Source: Pelagimonas sp. | Lineage (GTDB): Bacteria; Pseudomonadota; Alphaproteobacteria; Rhodobacterales; Rhodobacteraceae | Assembly (NCBI GenBank): GCA_025210265.1 | Contig: JAOASD010000036.1 | Span: 1 to 64,000 of the forward strand | Length of the DNA stretch: 64,000 nucleotides | Direction of reading: 5' to 3' | Shown: in pieces, positions 43,376 to 53,045 of the stretch | How the letters are laid out: every line of letters begins with the position of its first letter | Position numbering within the stretch: position 1 is the stretch's first letter | Made by a program: the position numbers and the translations under genes | The notes under the pieces: model-generated | Told to the model about the DNA's origin: nothing | The model's input: the letters and a program-made list of their open reading frames with translations, nothing else | The model's database searches: none

Positions 43376-44162
43376 CTCCATGGCTCCAGCTGGCCCAGGG
43401 GCTTTCGGCGGTTTGCGGGCGATAGCGGCGGTCATAATCCGTGGCGTAAAGGCAGCTTTCGTCAAAGCCCTCGCCGCCCAGCGCAGGCCCCACAAGGATC
43501 AGCGCGGTGCGGGTGATGTCGGCATCCAGCGCCTCGGCCAGTTCGCCCAGCGTGGTGCGAATAATGCGCTGGTCCGGCCAGCTGGCGCGATAGACCACGG
43601 CGACAGGGCAATCCGCGCCATAAGACGGGGTCAGATCGCCCACAACCTGTTCGACATTCTGGATCGACAGATGGATCGCCAGCGTCGCGCCGGTGGCGGC
43701 GAAGTTGGTCAGGCTCTCGCCTTTGGGCATGGCGCTGGCGCGGCCCGGCGTGCGGGTCAGAACCAGCGATTGCGCCAGCCCCGGCAGGGTCAGCTCTGTC
43801 CCCAGCGCCGCAGCGGCAGCGGCAAAGGAGGGCACGCCCGGCGTCACCGAATAGGGGATCTCAAGCGCGCGCAGGCGGCGCAGCTGTTCGCCCATGGCCG
43901 ACCAGACCGACAGGTCACCGGAGTGCAGCCGCGCCACATCCTGCCCCTGTTCATGGGCCGCCTGAATTTCCGCCATGATCGCATCCAGATCCATCGCCGC
44001 CGTGTTCACCACTTTGGCCCCCTCCGGGCAGTGCGACAGGATCGCCTCGGGCACCAGCGACCCGGCATAAAGGCACACCGGGCAAGACGCGATCAGGTCG
44101 CGCCCCCGCAATGTCAGCAGATCTGCCGCGCCGGGGCCCGCCCCGATGAAATGAACCGTCAT
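43368..44162 (-). CDS. cobM: precorrin-4 C11-methyltransferase
   Basis: The 264-residue methyltransferase has the CobM/CbiF start [21 protein letters not shown] (about 4-24), [17 protein letters not shown] (about 90), [20 protein letters not shown] and the late [14 protein letters not shown]. It adds the C-11 methyl group and yields precorrin-5. The gene shares ATGA with cobE upstream and overlaps cobB downstream, so the whole run is probably one transcript. Confidence 0.95.
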   Translation of the reverse strand: MTVHFIGAGPGAADLLTLRGRDLIASCPVCLYAGSLVPEAILSHCPEGAKVVNTAAMDLDAIMAEIQAAHEQGQDVARLHSGDLSVWSAMGEQLRRLRALEIPYSVTPGVPSFAAAAAALGTELTLPGLAQSLVLTRTPGRASAMPKGESLTNFAATGATLAIHLSIQNVEQVVGDLTPSYGADCPVAVVYRASWPDQRIIRTTLGELAEALDADITRTALILVGPALGGEGFDESCLYATDYDRRYRPQTAESPWASWSHGDD

Positions 44163-44581
44163 GTGTTTTGCTCCGCTTGTGCTGCTGCACCGGTCTGTGT
44201 CTGTATCTGGCCCGACTGCGCAAGGGCGCAGGTTGCCATCTGATCGTCCGAGATCACCCGCCCCGTCAAGAGCCGCGCACCCACGCCCGCCGCTGCCAGC
44301 GCCGCCGCTTCGGCCACGCTGCCAGTGTTGCGGGCGGCTTGGGAAGGCCCGGACTGAGTGTGCGTGTCTTGGCCTTCCAGTGCTTCGGGCGCGACCGGGA
44401 TCACTGGCAGGCCCATATCGGCCGCGAATGCCTGAAATGCCGGGCTGGCGGCTTTGTCCGCTGCGGTGGCCAGCGCATCCGGCACCGGGCCATCTGTCAG
44501 GGACAGCGCGTTTTGCAGGCTCGCCACCCCAGCTGCCTTACGAAATCCGAACCCCGCGACGATCACAGCGTCACGCTCCAT
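44159..44581 (-). CDS. cobE: cobalamin biosynthesis protein CobE
   Basis: This 140-residue protein is the CobE form of the CbiG C-terminal domain: [21 protein letters not shown] (about 7-27), then [31 protein letters not shown]. In CbiG this region opens the precorrin ring lactone. In the aerobic pathway CobE binds a late precorrin and its exact role is debated. ATG 44581 lies inside the end of cobL (19-base overlap); a longer frame upstream does not look like protein. It overlaps cobM by four bases. Confidence 0.88.
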   Translation of the reverse strand: MERDAVIVAGFGFRKAAGVASLQNALSLTDGPVPDALATAADKAASPAFQAFAADMGLPVIPVAPEALEGQDTHTQSGPSQAARNTGSVAEAAALAAAGVGARLLTGRVISDDQMATCALAQSGQIQTQTGAAAQAEQNT

Positions 44582-45762
44582 TGCACCACGGGATAGGCCG
44601 ATTTCCAGCCCCGGCGCGGCCCCAAAGGCGCGCTTTGCGCCAGCTCGATGCGCAGCAGATCGCCGCCCCGCGCCGCATGAGCCACGGCCAGAACCGCCTC
44701 GGATTCCAGCGTCACCGCATTGGCAACCAACCGGGTGCCTGCGGGTAGATTGGCCCAGAGCCACTCCAGCAGAGCCTCGCTCAGCCCACCACCGATGAAC
44801 ACCACATCCGGCAGAGGAAGCCCGTCCAGCACATCCGGGGCCTTGCCGGTCACAACCTGCAAGTGATCCACACCAAAAGACGCTGCATTCTGCGCAATCC
44901 GATCCGCGCGATCCGCGCGGGGTTCAACAGCCACGGCCTGCAGCGTCGGATGGCACATCAACCATTCGATCCCGATGGACCCGGACCCACCGCCAATGTC
45001 CCACAGGCGTTCACCGGGACGCGGGGCGAGGGCCGACAGGGTCAGCGCCCGCACCGGGCGTTTGGTGATCTGACCATCGCTGGCAAAGATGTCATCGGCG
45101 CGCCCCGTGGCCAGCGGGATCACCGTGCCTTGCCCTGCGACCTCGATTGCGGCCAAAACCGGATGGCCAAATGCGCCTTGCAGCGCATTGGCGCGCTGCG
45201 TGCTCAGGCGTTCACGCGGACCGCCCAATGCCTCGCAAATCGTCAGGTTCGACTCGCCAAACCCCTGCTTGGTCAAATAGGTCGCCAGCTCGCCCACCGC
45301 TTCGCCATCGCGCAGCGTGACCAACATGCGCGCACCCGAATGCAAATGGGATTTCAGCCGCGCATAGGGCGCCGCGTGCAGCCCGGTGCAGAATGTCTTT
45401 TCCAGCGACCAGCCCAACCGCGCCGCCGCCAGCGCAAAGCTGGACACACCCGGATAGACCCGCCATTCCTGCGGTGCAAAATGCCGCGCCAGCACTGCGC
45501 CCGCGCCAAACCAGAACGGATCGCCCGAGGCCAGCACAACCACACGCCGCCCAGCATAGGTTTTCAACAGCGCGATCCCGTCTGAAAACGGCACCGGCCA
45601 TTCCACCAGTTCCGCGCCCAGATCCGGCAGCAACCCCAGATGCCGGGGCGGCCCCATGATAATTTCCGCATTTTCCAGCGCGGCACGGCTTGCCTTTGCC
45701 AGACCGTCAGGGCCATCTTCGCCCAGACCGATGATCGACAACCAAAGGGGATCACTCGACAT
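44563..45762 (-). CDS. cobL: precorrin-6Y C5,15-methyltransferase (decarboxylating) CobL
   Basis: This 399-residue fusion has two domains. The N-terminal CbiE-like methyltransferase (about 1-200; LSIIGLGEDGPDGL, ALASGDPFWFGAG) methylates C-5. The C-terminal CbiT-like Rossmann methyltransferase (about 215-399; GERLWDIGGGSGSIGIEWL) methylates C-15 and decarboxylates the C-12 acetate. Both motifs are intact. ATG 45762 is the first base pair run of the gene; the cobK start on the other strand overlaps it. This is the first gene of the cobL-E-M-B-A-F operon. Confidence 0.95.
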   Translation of the reverse strand: MSSDPLWLSIIGLGEDGPDGLAKASRAALENAEIIMGPPRHLGLLPDLGAELVEWPVPFSDGIALLKTYAGRRVVVLASGDPFWFGAGAVLARHFAPQEWRVYPGVSSFALAAARLGWSLEKTFCTGLHAAPYARLKSHLHSGARMLVTLRDGEAVGELATYLTKQGFGESNLTICEALGGPRERLSTQRANALQGAFGHPVLAAIEVAGQGTVIPLATGRADDIFASDGQITKRPVRALTLSALAPRPGERLWDIGGGSGSIGIEWLMCHPTLQAVAVEPRADRADRIAQNAASFGVDHLQVVTGKAPDVLDGLPLPDVVFIGGGLSEALLEWLWANLPAGTRLVANAVTLESEAVLAVAHAARGGDLLRIELAQSAPLGPRRGWKSAYPVVQWSVTL

Positions 45763-46531
45763 GGCGGAAAACCTGCTGATCTTGGGCGGCACGACCGAAG
45801 CCTCGGCCTTGTGCCGCGCATTGGCGGAGCGCGAGATCACCGCAACCCTGTCGCTGGCGGGACGGGTAGACCGCCCCCTGCGCCAGCCCCTGCCCCAACG
45901 GGTCGGCGGCTTTGGCGGTGTGGACGGGCTGGCCCGCTATCTGGTTGAAAACAAAGTCAGCCATGTGATTGACGCGACCCATCCCTTTGCCTCGGCCATG
46001 AGCCACAACGCCGTGGCGGGCTGTGCGCAGGCGGGCGTTCCGCTGATCGCGCTGACCCGCGCGCCCTGGACGCCCGAGGCCGGGGATGACTGGCAAAACG
46101 TGCCTGACATTGCCGGTGCGGTGGCGGCGCTGGACCGTCCGGCGGCCCGCGTTTTGCTGGCCGTGGGCCGGATGCATCTGGCGGAATTTGCCCCCAATCC
46201 GCAGCATTTCTACCTGCTGCGGCTGGTCGATCCGCCCAAAGCACAACTGAGCTTTCCCGACTATCACGTGATCGTCGATCGCGGCCCGTTCAGCGTGGAA
46301 AATGACCTGCAGATGATGCGGGATCACCGGATCGACCTTGTCGTGTCCAAGAACTCCGGCGGCACCGGGGCCTTTGCCAAACTCGCCGCTGCCCGCGCGC
46401 TGAGCCTGCCCGTCCTCATGATCGACCGCCCCGCAATGCCACAACGGGCAGAGGCGCATTCGATTGATGAGGTTCTGGGCTGGCTGGCGCATTCCGGGGT
46501 CAATCAGGCAGGGGTTGATCTGGGCGTATAG
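45761..46531 (+). CDS. cobK: precorrin-6A reductase CobK
   Basis: The 256-residue NADPH-dependent reductase has the Rossmann start LLILGGTTEASALCRALAER (about 5-24), AGRVDRPLRQ, VIDATHPFASAMSHNA (about 68-83) and the late VVSKNSGGTGAFAKLAAAR (about 196-214). It reduces precorrin-6A to 6B. Its start CATG is shared with cobL on the opposite strand and its last 28 bases overlap the end of cobJ. The frame is open further upstream, but ATG 45761 fits the family N-terminus and AAAGGGG lies ten bases before it. Confidence 0.93.
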   Translation: MAENLLILGGTTEASALCRALAEREITATLSLAGRVDRPLRQPLPQRVGGFGGVDGLARYLVENKVSHVIDATHPFASAMSHNAVAGCAQAGVPLIALTRAPWTPEAGDDWQNVPDIAGAVAALDRPAARVLLAVGRMHLAEFAPNPQHFYLLRLVDPPKAQLSFPDYHVIVDRGPFSVENDLQMMRDHRIDLVVSKNSGGTGAFAKLAAARALSLPVLMIDRPAMPQRAEAHSIDEVLGWLAHSGVNQAGVDLGV

Positions 46532-47256
46532 ATGATCGGCGCGCCGTCGCGTTCCACGATCCGGGTGCGCGACGATCCGACAATCACCATAGTCCGCATA
46601 TCGGCCATCTCTGGCGTGGTCTGCGACAGCGGCACAACCTTGATCACCTCGTCGGGCATCGACACCGCACGGGCAAAGATCACCGGGCGGTCGTCGCCGC
46701 AGGCTTCTTTGAGCACCTCCAGCGTGCGCACAAACCCTTCGGGCCGGGATTTGGAGCGCGGGTTGTAAAACGCCATAGCAAAATCGCCCTCTGCCGCGAG
46801 GCGCAGGCGCTTTTCGATCAGATCCCAGGGTTTCAGATTGTCGCTGAGGTTGATGGCGCAGAAATCATGGCCCAAAGGCGCGCCCGCACGGGCCGACGCT
46901 GCCAGCATCGCAGTGATGCCCGGCAAAACCTCAACCGACAGGTTGCGCCAGTCGGCTGGCCCGGCCTCCATTGCTTCGAACACAGCGGCGGCCATGGCGA
47001 AAACGCCGGGATCCCCCGAGGAGACCACAACAACGCGTTTGCCCTCTGCCGCCATTTCCAGCGCGTGGTTCGAGCGGTCGATCTCCACCCGGTTGTCGCT
47101 GGGATGCAGCGTCAGACCGGGGCGTTCCGCAACACGGGCCACATAGGGGATATAGCCAACAATATCCGTGGCTTGCTCTAGCGCGGTTGTAACCTCGGGC
47201 GTGACCAGATCGTCGCGCCCCGGCCCCAGCCCTGCAATTTTGACCCAGCCGCTCAT
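46504..47256 (-). CDS. cobJ: precorrin-3B C17-methyltransferase CobJ
   Basis: The 250-residue methyltransferase contains VKIAGLGPGRDDLVTPEVTTAL (about 5-26), VVSSGDPGVFAMAAAVFEAM (about 83-102), LPGITAMLAASARAGAPLGHDFCAINLSD and the late FARAVSMPDEVIKVVPLS. It methylates C-17 and drives ring contraction from precorrin-3B to precorrin-4. It is the last gene of cobN-G-H-I-J, and its start shares ATGA with cobI. There is no CbiG- or CbiH60-type extension. Confidence 0.95.
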   Translation of the reverse strand: MSGWVKIAGLGPGRDDLVTPEVTTALEQATDIVGYIPYVARVAERPGLTLHPSDNRVEIDRSNHALEMAAEGKRVVVVSSGDPGVFAMAAAVFEAMEAGPADWRNLSVEVLPGITAMLAASARAGAPLGHDFCAINLSDNLKPWDLIEKRLRLAAEGDFAMAFYNPRSKSRPEGFVRTLEVLKEACGDDRPVIFARAVSMPDEVIKVVPLSQTTPEMADMRTMVIVGSSRTRIVERDGAPIIYTPRSTPA

Positions 47257-47987
47257 GGTCGCCGCCCCTGCCCGTGCACCAGCACGATAGAGAAATACGG
47301 CGTGACCTTATCCTCGGCCTGCGCCAGCGGTTGCACGGTCTGTTCCGGCATGGCGGCATATTCCACCAGCCAGGCCTGTTCATAGCGCCCGGCGGCCTTC
47401 AGCGCGCTGCGGATCTTGTCGATATTGCGCCCGATCTTCATCACGACCAGCGCGTCCGTGTCGGCCATGCGGCGGGCCAGCTCTTCCTCGGGCAAGGTGC
47501 CCAGCAGGACGGTCAGCACATCATCGCCCCAGGTGATCGGCGCACCGGATGCAGTCCAGGCCGCCGACATACCGGTGATCGCAGGCACAACCTGCACCGG
47601 AACTTCGTCTTTCAGCCGGGTGTAAATATGCATGAACGATCCGTAAAAGAACGGATCCCCCTCGCACAGCACCACAACATCATGGCCGGCCTGCACCAGC
47701 GCGCGCAGATGGTCACAGCAATCCTGATAAAAGGCCGACAGGATTTCATTATAACGCGGATCGCTGAGCGGGATTTCCGTGGTGACGGGATATTCCATCG
47801 GAAATTCCACCACGCCCTCGGGCAGCATCCCGTCGACAATGCGCCGCGCCTGTCCCTTGCGCCCGGCCTTGCGGAAAAACGCAACATGAGTGGCGCCGCG
47901 CAGCAAACGGTCCGAGCGCACGCTCATCAGATCCTGCGCGCCGGGGCCAAGGCCGACGCCGTGAATGGTTCCGGTCTGAATGCTCAT
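47253..47987 (-). CDS. cobI: precorrin-2 C20-methyltransferase CobI
   Basis: The 244-residue methyltransferase opens TIHGVGLGPGAQDLMSVRSDRLL. VVVLCEGDPFFYGSFMHIYTRL (about 98-119) contains the catalytic GDPFFYGS loop, and VVPAITGMSAAWTASGAPIT (about 128) follows. It adds the C-20 methyl that is later lost on ring contraction. ATG 47987 was chosen over the longer frame because it overlaps cobH as ATGA and matches the family start. It is one of seven SAM methyltransferase genes in this cluster. Confidence 0.94.
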   Translation of the reverse strand: MSIQTGTIHGVGLGPGAQDLMSVRSDRLLRGATHVAFFRKAGRKGQARRIVDGMLPEGVVEFPMEYPVTTEIPLSDPRYNEILSAFYQDCCDHLRALVQAGHDVVVLCEGDPFFYGSFMHIYTRLKDEVPVQVVPAITGMSAAWTASGAPITWGDDVLTVLLGTLPEEELARRMADTDALVVMKIGRNIDKIRSALKAAGRYEQAWLVEYAAMPEQTVQPLAQAEDKVTPYFSIVLVHGQGRRP

Positions 47988-48613
47988 TCTGCACGACTCG
48001 CGATTGCGTTGATGGCGGCGACGGTGATGGCGCTGCCGCCCAGACGGCCTTTGACGACCAGGCTGGGCACTGGCAGGGCCTCCCACAGGGCATCCTTGGA
48101 TTCGATGGCACCGACAAAACCCACCGGGCAGCCGATGATCGCCGCGGGGCGCGGGCAGTCCGGGTCTTCGAGCATGTTCAGCAGGTGGAACAGCGCGGTC
48201 GGGGCATTGCCGATGGCAACCAGCGCGCCCTCCAGCCGGGGCCGCCACAGCTCCAGCGCCGCGGCTGAACGCGTGTTGCTCATCTCTTTGGCCAGAGCCG
48301 GGACCGAGGGATCGCGCAGGGTGCAGATCACATCGTTTTCAGCGGGCAGGCGGGGGCGCGTCACACCCTCGGACACCATGTAGGCATCGCAAAAGATCGG
48401 TGCGCCGTTTTCCAGCGCCCCGCGCGCCGCAGCGGCGAACCCGTCGGAAAAATGTACAAATTCCTCAAGCCCGACCATGCCCGCCGCATGGATCATGCGC
48501 ACGGCGATCTGTTCTTCATCCTTGTCGAACCGCGCCAGATTGGCCTCGGCGCGGATCGTTGCAAAACTTTGTTTGTAGATGGCCGCGCCATCGGTCTCAT
48601 ATTCATAAGGCAT
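47984..48613 (-). CDS. cobH: precorrin-8X methylmutase CobH
   Basis: The 209-residue mutase has the pattern RMIHAAGMVGLEEFVHFSDGF (about 38-58) with the proton-donating His, then MSNTRSAAALELW (about 110) and GCPVGFVGAIESKDAL (about 160). It moves the C-11 methyl to C-12, giving hydrogenobyrinic acid. The start overlaps the cobG stop by one base (TAATG) and the stop overlaps cobI as ATGA. Confidence 0.96.
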   Translation of the reverse strand: MPYEYETDGAAIYKQSFATIRAEANLARFDKDEEQIAVRMIHAAGMVGLEEFVHFSDGFAAAARGALENGAPIFCDAYMVSEGVTRPRLPAENDVICTLRDPSVPALAKEMSNTRSAAALELWRPRLEGALVAIGNAPTALFHLLNMLEDPDCPRPAAIIGCPVGFVGAIESKDALWEALPVPSLVVKGRLGGSAITVAAINAIASRAE

Positions 48614-49743
48614 TAGGATTTCCCGAGTGCTGCGGGGATTTCATGGGGCATCAGCCCGGTCTGGCGCGGGTCATCCCACGCGCATCCCTGACGGACAAGA
48701 TCAAATGTGCCGTTCCGCCCCACAAGGGTCAGATCGGCGGGGCGGGCACGGGCGCAACCTTTGCTGCAGCCCGAGATATGCAATGTGCCCTGCGCCAGCG
48801 GTGCAAGATCGCGCGCAAGGTCACGGGTTTCCACGCTGGCCTGCGGGCAAAGCGGCGCGCCAGTGCAGGCATCCACGCGCAACAGCGGATCGCTGGATTG
48901 GGTGGCAAATTTGTCCGAGATCACAGCCCCCCCGCCTTCCAACAGGAACAGCCGCCACGGGGTGACGCGCAGCGCCTTGGCCTGCGCATCGGTCAGCGCC
49001 GCACGCAGCGCCTGCGCATCAATCTGACCAAAGGGGGCACCCAGCAGCGGGCCATGCGCAGACATCCCGGCTTGCGGTTTGGGGAGCGGAGGCCGCGGTG
49101 CATGGGTCTGCCACTCTGCCGGCAGCGGGCTGGCGGGCAGAACGGTGCGCATCCGGCGGCGGTCCTCGCTGCGATGGGCGTTAAACCAGCGCGCCATTTC
49201 CAGCAGCGCGGGAATGGCATCGGCCACCGCGATCAGACGACCCTGCTCTGCCCCATCGGCGCGTAGGATCAGCCCATCCTCGGCCCGTTCCAGACGGATG
49301 TCTGCCGGATCGCGGGTCAGCATCGGGGCCACACCCGTATCCACCGCAAAGCCGAATTTGGCAGGCAGATCAGGCAGTTCAGGCAGTGCCGACAGCAAGG
49401 ATCGCGCCAGTCGGCAGGTCAGGTCGCCCTCCTCCCAGAATGGCGAGATCAGAACATTGCGGCGTTTTTCCAGCATCGGATCCGCATCCAGCAGCCCCAG
49501 CCGATCCAGCTGCGCAATCAGTGCCGGATGGCCGTCATCACTGACGCCCCGGATCTGCAGATTGGCGCGGTTGGTCAGCTCCAGCGCGCCGCTGCCAAAG
49601 TCCAGCGCCAGATCGCACAGGGCCAGCGCCTGCGCCAGATCCAGCCGCGCCAGCACCGGGCGCACCCGCACCACCAGCCCATCGCCGGAGCGCATCGGGC
49701 GGTGCGCGCCGGGACACCAACCGCGCACTTCGGGGGCGCTCAC
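48613..49743 (-). CDS. cobG: precorrin-3B synthase CobG (oxygen-dependent)
   Basis: The 376-residue protein is of the sulfite/nitrite reductase fold. It has the ferredoxin-like substrate domain at about 10-70 (DGLVVRVRPVLARL) and 4Fe-4S/haem ligand cysteines ACTGAPLCPQA and SGCSKGCA (about 290-340). CobG uses molecular oxygen to hydroxylate precorrin-3A and form the gamma-lactone, so this pathway is the aerobic one. GTG 49743 is shared with the cobN stop (GTGA); longer upstream starts lie inside cobN. Confidence 0.92.
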   Translation of the reverse strand: MSAPEVRGWCPGAHRPMRSGDGLVVRVRPVLARLDLAQALALCDLALDFGSGALELTNRANLQIRGVSDDGHPALIAQLDRLGLLDADPMLEKRRNVLISPFWEEGDLTCRLARSLLSALPELPDLPAKFGFAVDTGVAPMLTRDPADIRLERAEDGLILRADGAEQGRLIAVADAIPALLEMARWFNAHRSEDRRRMRTVLPASPLPAEWQTHAPRPPLPKPQAGMSAHGPLLGAPFGQIDAQALRAALTDAQAKALRVTPWRLFLLEGGGAVISDKFATQSSDPLLRVDACTGAPLCPQASVETRDLARDLAPLAQGTLHISGCSKGCARARPADLTLVGRNGTFDLVRQGCAWDDPRQTGLMPHEIPAALGKS

Positions 49744-52700
49744 TCTCCGGCCTCCAGCATCAGGTCTTCCATTGCCGCCAGGATCGAGTTGCGACGGGTG
49801 CGCCACAGCCCTGCGCGCATCAGTTCGGCAAAGCGCGCCTGCAGGGCAGCGTGGGCTTCGGGATTGGCTTCGCGCAAAAACGCGTCGATCTCGGGGTCGC
49901 CCAGCGTGGCCTCATGGTAAAGGTCAAACAGATGGGCGGGAACGACCCGCGCCAGATGGGCAAAGCCCGCCATGTGATCCAGCGTGGCGGCGATTTCTGC
50001 CGCGCCACGGAAGCCATGGGCGCGCATCCCGTTCAACCAGACCGGATTGGCCGCGCGGGCCTGCACCACGCGGGCGATTTCCTCGGGCAGCGCGCGGGCG
50101 CGGGGAGCCTCGGGGTTGGTGTTGTCCAGATGATAGAGCGCGGCCTTGCCGCCGGTGATCGCCTGCGCGGCGGCAAAGCCCGCCTCATGCGCGGCATAAT
50201 CAGCGGCCAGCAGCAGGTCGGTTTCCGGCAGATCCTGCGGATGCACAAAGCTATCCGCCTGTGCCACACGGGCGCGCAGCCCCTCGGCGTCTTGCGCCGC
50301 CTGCGTCCCGTCCAGCGCCCAAGAAGACGCGTTCAGCCAGGCCTCGCCCGCAGCGCGGCGGCCCTCATCGGTGTAATCCTCCAGCGCGGCCCCGATCCCC
50401 AGACCGAAACTGCCCGGTGCCGGACCATAGACCCGCGACAGATCCTCGCGCCCGACATAGGGGTTCCAGTCTGCGGCCTCGTCTCGCGCGGCCAGCGCCC
50501 GCACCGCCTGCGCAAACAGCGCCGAAAGCGTCGGGAACACGTCGCGGAACAGCCCGGAAACCCGCAGGGTCACGTCGATCCGGGGGCGGTCGAGTTCCGC
50601 AATCGGCAGCACTTCGATGCCCGAAACCCGTTCCGATCCTGCATCCCAGACCGGTTTCACACCCAGCAAGTGCAGTGCCATGGCAAATTCTTCGCCTGCG
50701 GTGCGCATGGTGGCCGAGCCCCACAGGTCGACGACCAGCCCGCGCGGCCAGTCGCCCTCGTCCTGCAGATGACGGCGCACCAGCTCTTCGGCCAGGGTCA
50801 CGCCCTGCGCATAGGCGGCGCGGGTTGGCACGCTGCGCGGATCGGTGGTGAACAGGTTGCGCCCGGTGGGCAGCACATCGGTGCGCCCGCGATAGGGCGA
50901 CCCCGACGGGCCCGAGGCGATCCGCCGCCCGTCCAGCGCATCCAGCAGCGCCTGCCGCTCCGATGCCACCGACGCAGCCGTGTCAAACCGGTCTTGCCCG
51001 GCGCAGGGACGGCCCCAGATATGCAGCCCCTCGCCAAACTGGCTTTCCTTGATGTCGCAGACAAAGCGGTCGATCCGGGTGATCGCCTCGGCTGTGCAGG
51101 ACGCCGTGTTCAGGCCCAGATCGGCCTCCACCCCCAGCGCCTGCGCTTCGTCCCGGATGTCACCCTGCAGCCGGTCGCGGCGGCGCGGGTCCAGACCATC
51201 GGCGTTGGAGAACTCATCCAGCAGGGCCTCGAGCCGGGACAGGCGTTCTGGCACACCGCTTTCGCGCATTGGCGGCGGCACGTGGCCCAGCGTCACCGCG
51301 CCAATGCGGCGCTTAGCCTGCGCCGCCTCGCCCGGATCGTTGACGATAAAGGGATAGACGACCGGGATATGGCCGGTCAGCACTTCGGGCCAGCAGGTGC
51401 CGGACAGGGCGATGGATTTGCCCGGCAGCCATTCCAGTGTGCCATGGGCGCCCACATGGATCAGCGCGTCAGCCCGCGCCTGCAGCCAAAGGTAAAAGGC
51501 GACATAGCCGTGGCAGGGCGTGCGGGCCATATCGTGATAATCATCGTCGCGGGTGGTGATCCCGCCGCGCTCGGGCTGCAGCGCGACCAGCGCATTGCCG
51601 CGATGGGTGATGGCGAAATGAAACGCCCCGTCCCGCACGGCCGCATCCTGTTCGGGCGGGCCCCATGTCTCGGTGATCTCGTCCTGCAAATCCTGCGGCA
51701 GCGCGGCCAGCGCGGTGCGGTATTGTTCCAACGGCCAGGATTCCGCGCGTTTGGGCAGGGCGATGTCGAGCGTATCGCCACCCTCGATCTGATAGCCCGC
51801 ATCGGACAGATCGCTCAGGATCGCCTCTGCCGAAGCCAGCGCATCCAGGCCCACTGCATGGCCCATCTGCCAATCCTTGCCCGGATAGGTCGACAGCACC
51901 AGCGCGATGCGGCGATCTGCCTGCGGCTGCTGGCCCAGTTTGACCCAGCGATCCACCTTGGCGACGATAGATCCGATACGTTCAGGATCGGGCCGGTGCA
52001 TGGTGCGGGCGAATTGCAGGTCGGGATCGCGCTCGCCCGCTTCTTTGAACGAACAAACCCCGGCGAACAGCCTGCCATCCACCTCAGGCAGCACCACATG
52101 CATGGCAAGGTCGGTGGGGGACAGGCCGCGCTCGGCCTCGGCCCAGGCATCCCGCCCCGACGTGGCCAGTGCGACCTGAAACACCGGGACATTCCCCGCA
52201 TCCAACGGCGAGGTGCCATCCGCGCCCCGCCCGCTGAACGAGGTCGCGTTGATGATCGCATCTGGTTTCAGATCGGCGATGACCTCGCGCAGGTATTTCG
52301 CGGCTTTGGGGGCCTTGAGAGAGGGTGCATAGGCCATGGCCACCGCGTAGCCTGCGGCACGGAACGCCTCGGCCATGGCGGTCAGCGGCGCGGTGTCTGC
52401 CGACACAAGATAAGAGCGGTAAAAGGTGATCAAAACCCGCGGCAGGCCCGGCGTTTCGGGTGTGTAGACCGGATCGCAAACACCGCGCGCCGGATCCCAG
52501 CCACCCTGCGCGGGCAGGTCTTTGGATCCTGGCACCGGCCCGGCATAAAGCCCGGCGGCCAGCGCGATCTGAGCCAGCGCCGCCTGCGCCGCCACAGCGC
52601 CGCCGGTGTCACACAGATGCGACAGGCGATGCAGTGTCGAGACCGGCAGGGTCGAGACCTCTTCCAGCCGCTTGTCGCGCCGCCCATCGGCAGGCAACAC

Positions 52701-53045
52701 CGCCAGCGCAATGCCGCGTTCCTGCGCCAGTGCCTGCACTTGCTGCAAGCCATAGGACCAATAGGGCATCCCCCCGATCAGACGGATCAGGATGCCTTTG
52801 GCCCCCTCCAGCGTCTGTTCGATATAGGTATCGACGGACAAAGGATGGCGCAGCGCCGACAGGTTCGCCAAACGCAGGCTGGGCATCCGCCCTTCGCGCC
52901 CGCCGCCACGTTTCCATGCCTCGGCAAAGGCGCCAAGATCGCTGTCGGAATAGGACAGCACCACCAGATCCGCCGGAGTCTGGCCCAGATCGGTCGGGGT
53001 GTCGGTCTCTTCCAGACCGTGGCTTTCGCGGAAAATCACATGCAT
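49740..53045 (-). CDS. cobN: cobaltochelatase subunit CobN
   Basis: This 1101-residue product is shorter than the 1275-residue Pseudomonas denitrificans enzyme but typical for Rhodobacterales. It has the CobN/magnesium chelatase H family layout: the N-terminal region (about 1-220), then LITFYRSYLVSADTAPL, the conserved HVGAHGTLEWLPGKSIALS (about 530) and NPYVGREDLSRVYG (about 880). With CobS and CobT (AAA+ partners) it inserts Co2+ into hydrogenobyrinic acid diamide. Those partners are not in the window. Start ATG 53045 fits the family; a longer frame to 53081 crosses a hairpin and is rejected. Confidence 0.95.
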   Translation of the reverse strand: MHVIFRESHGLEETDTPTDLGQTPADLVVLSYSDSDLGAFAEAWKRGGGREGRMPSLRLANLSALRHPLSVDTYIEQTLEGAKGILIRLIGGMPYWSYGLQQVQALAQERGIALAVLPADGRRDKRLEEVSTLPVSTLHRLSHLCDTGGAVAAQAALAQIALAAGLYAGPVPGSKDLPAQGGWDPARGVCDPVYTPETPGLPRVLITFYRSYLVSADTAPLTAMAEAFRAAGYAVAMAYAPSLKAPKAAKYLREVIADLKPDAIINATSFSGRGADGTSPLDAGNVPVFQVALATSGRDAWAEAERGLSPTDLAMHVVLPEVDGRLFAGVCSFKEAGERDPDLQFARTMHRPDPERIGSIVAKVDRWVKLGQQPQADRRIALVLSTYPGKDWQMGHAVGLDALASAEAILSDLSDAGYQIEGGDTLDIALPKRAESWPLEQYRTALAALPQDLQDEITETWGPPEQDAAVRDGAFHFAITHRGNALVALQPERGGITTRDDDYHDMARTPCHGYVAFYLWLQARADALIHVGAHGTLEWLPGKSIALSGTCWPEVLTGHIPVVYPFIVNDPGEAAQAKRRIGAVTLGHVPPPMRESGVPERLSRLEALLDEFSNADGLDPRRRDRLQGDIRDEAQALGVEADLGLNTASCTAEAITRIDRFVCDIKESQFGEGLHIWGRPCAGQDRFDTAASVASERQALLDALDGRRIASGPSGSPYRGRTDVLPTGRNLFTTDPRSVPTRAAYAQGVTLAEELVRRHLQDEGDWPRGLVVDLWGSATMRTAGEEFAMALHLLGVKPVWDAGSERVSGIEVLPIAELDRPRIDVTLRVSGLFRDVFPTLSALFAQAVRALAARDEAADWNPYVGREDLSRVYGPAPGSFGLGIGAALEDYTDEGRRAAGEAWLNASSWALDGTQAAQDAEGLRARVAQADSFVHPQDLPETDLLLAADYAAHEAGFAAAQAITGGKAALYHLDNTNPEAPRARALPEEIARVVQARAANPVWLNGMRAHGFRGAAEIAATLDHMAGFAHLARVVPAHLFDLYHEATLGDPEIDAFLREANPEAHAALQARFAELMRAGLWRTRRNSILAAMEDLMLEAGE

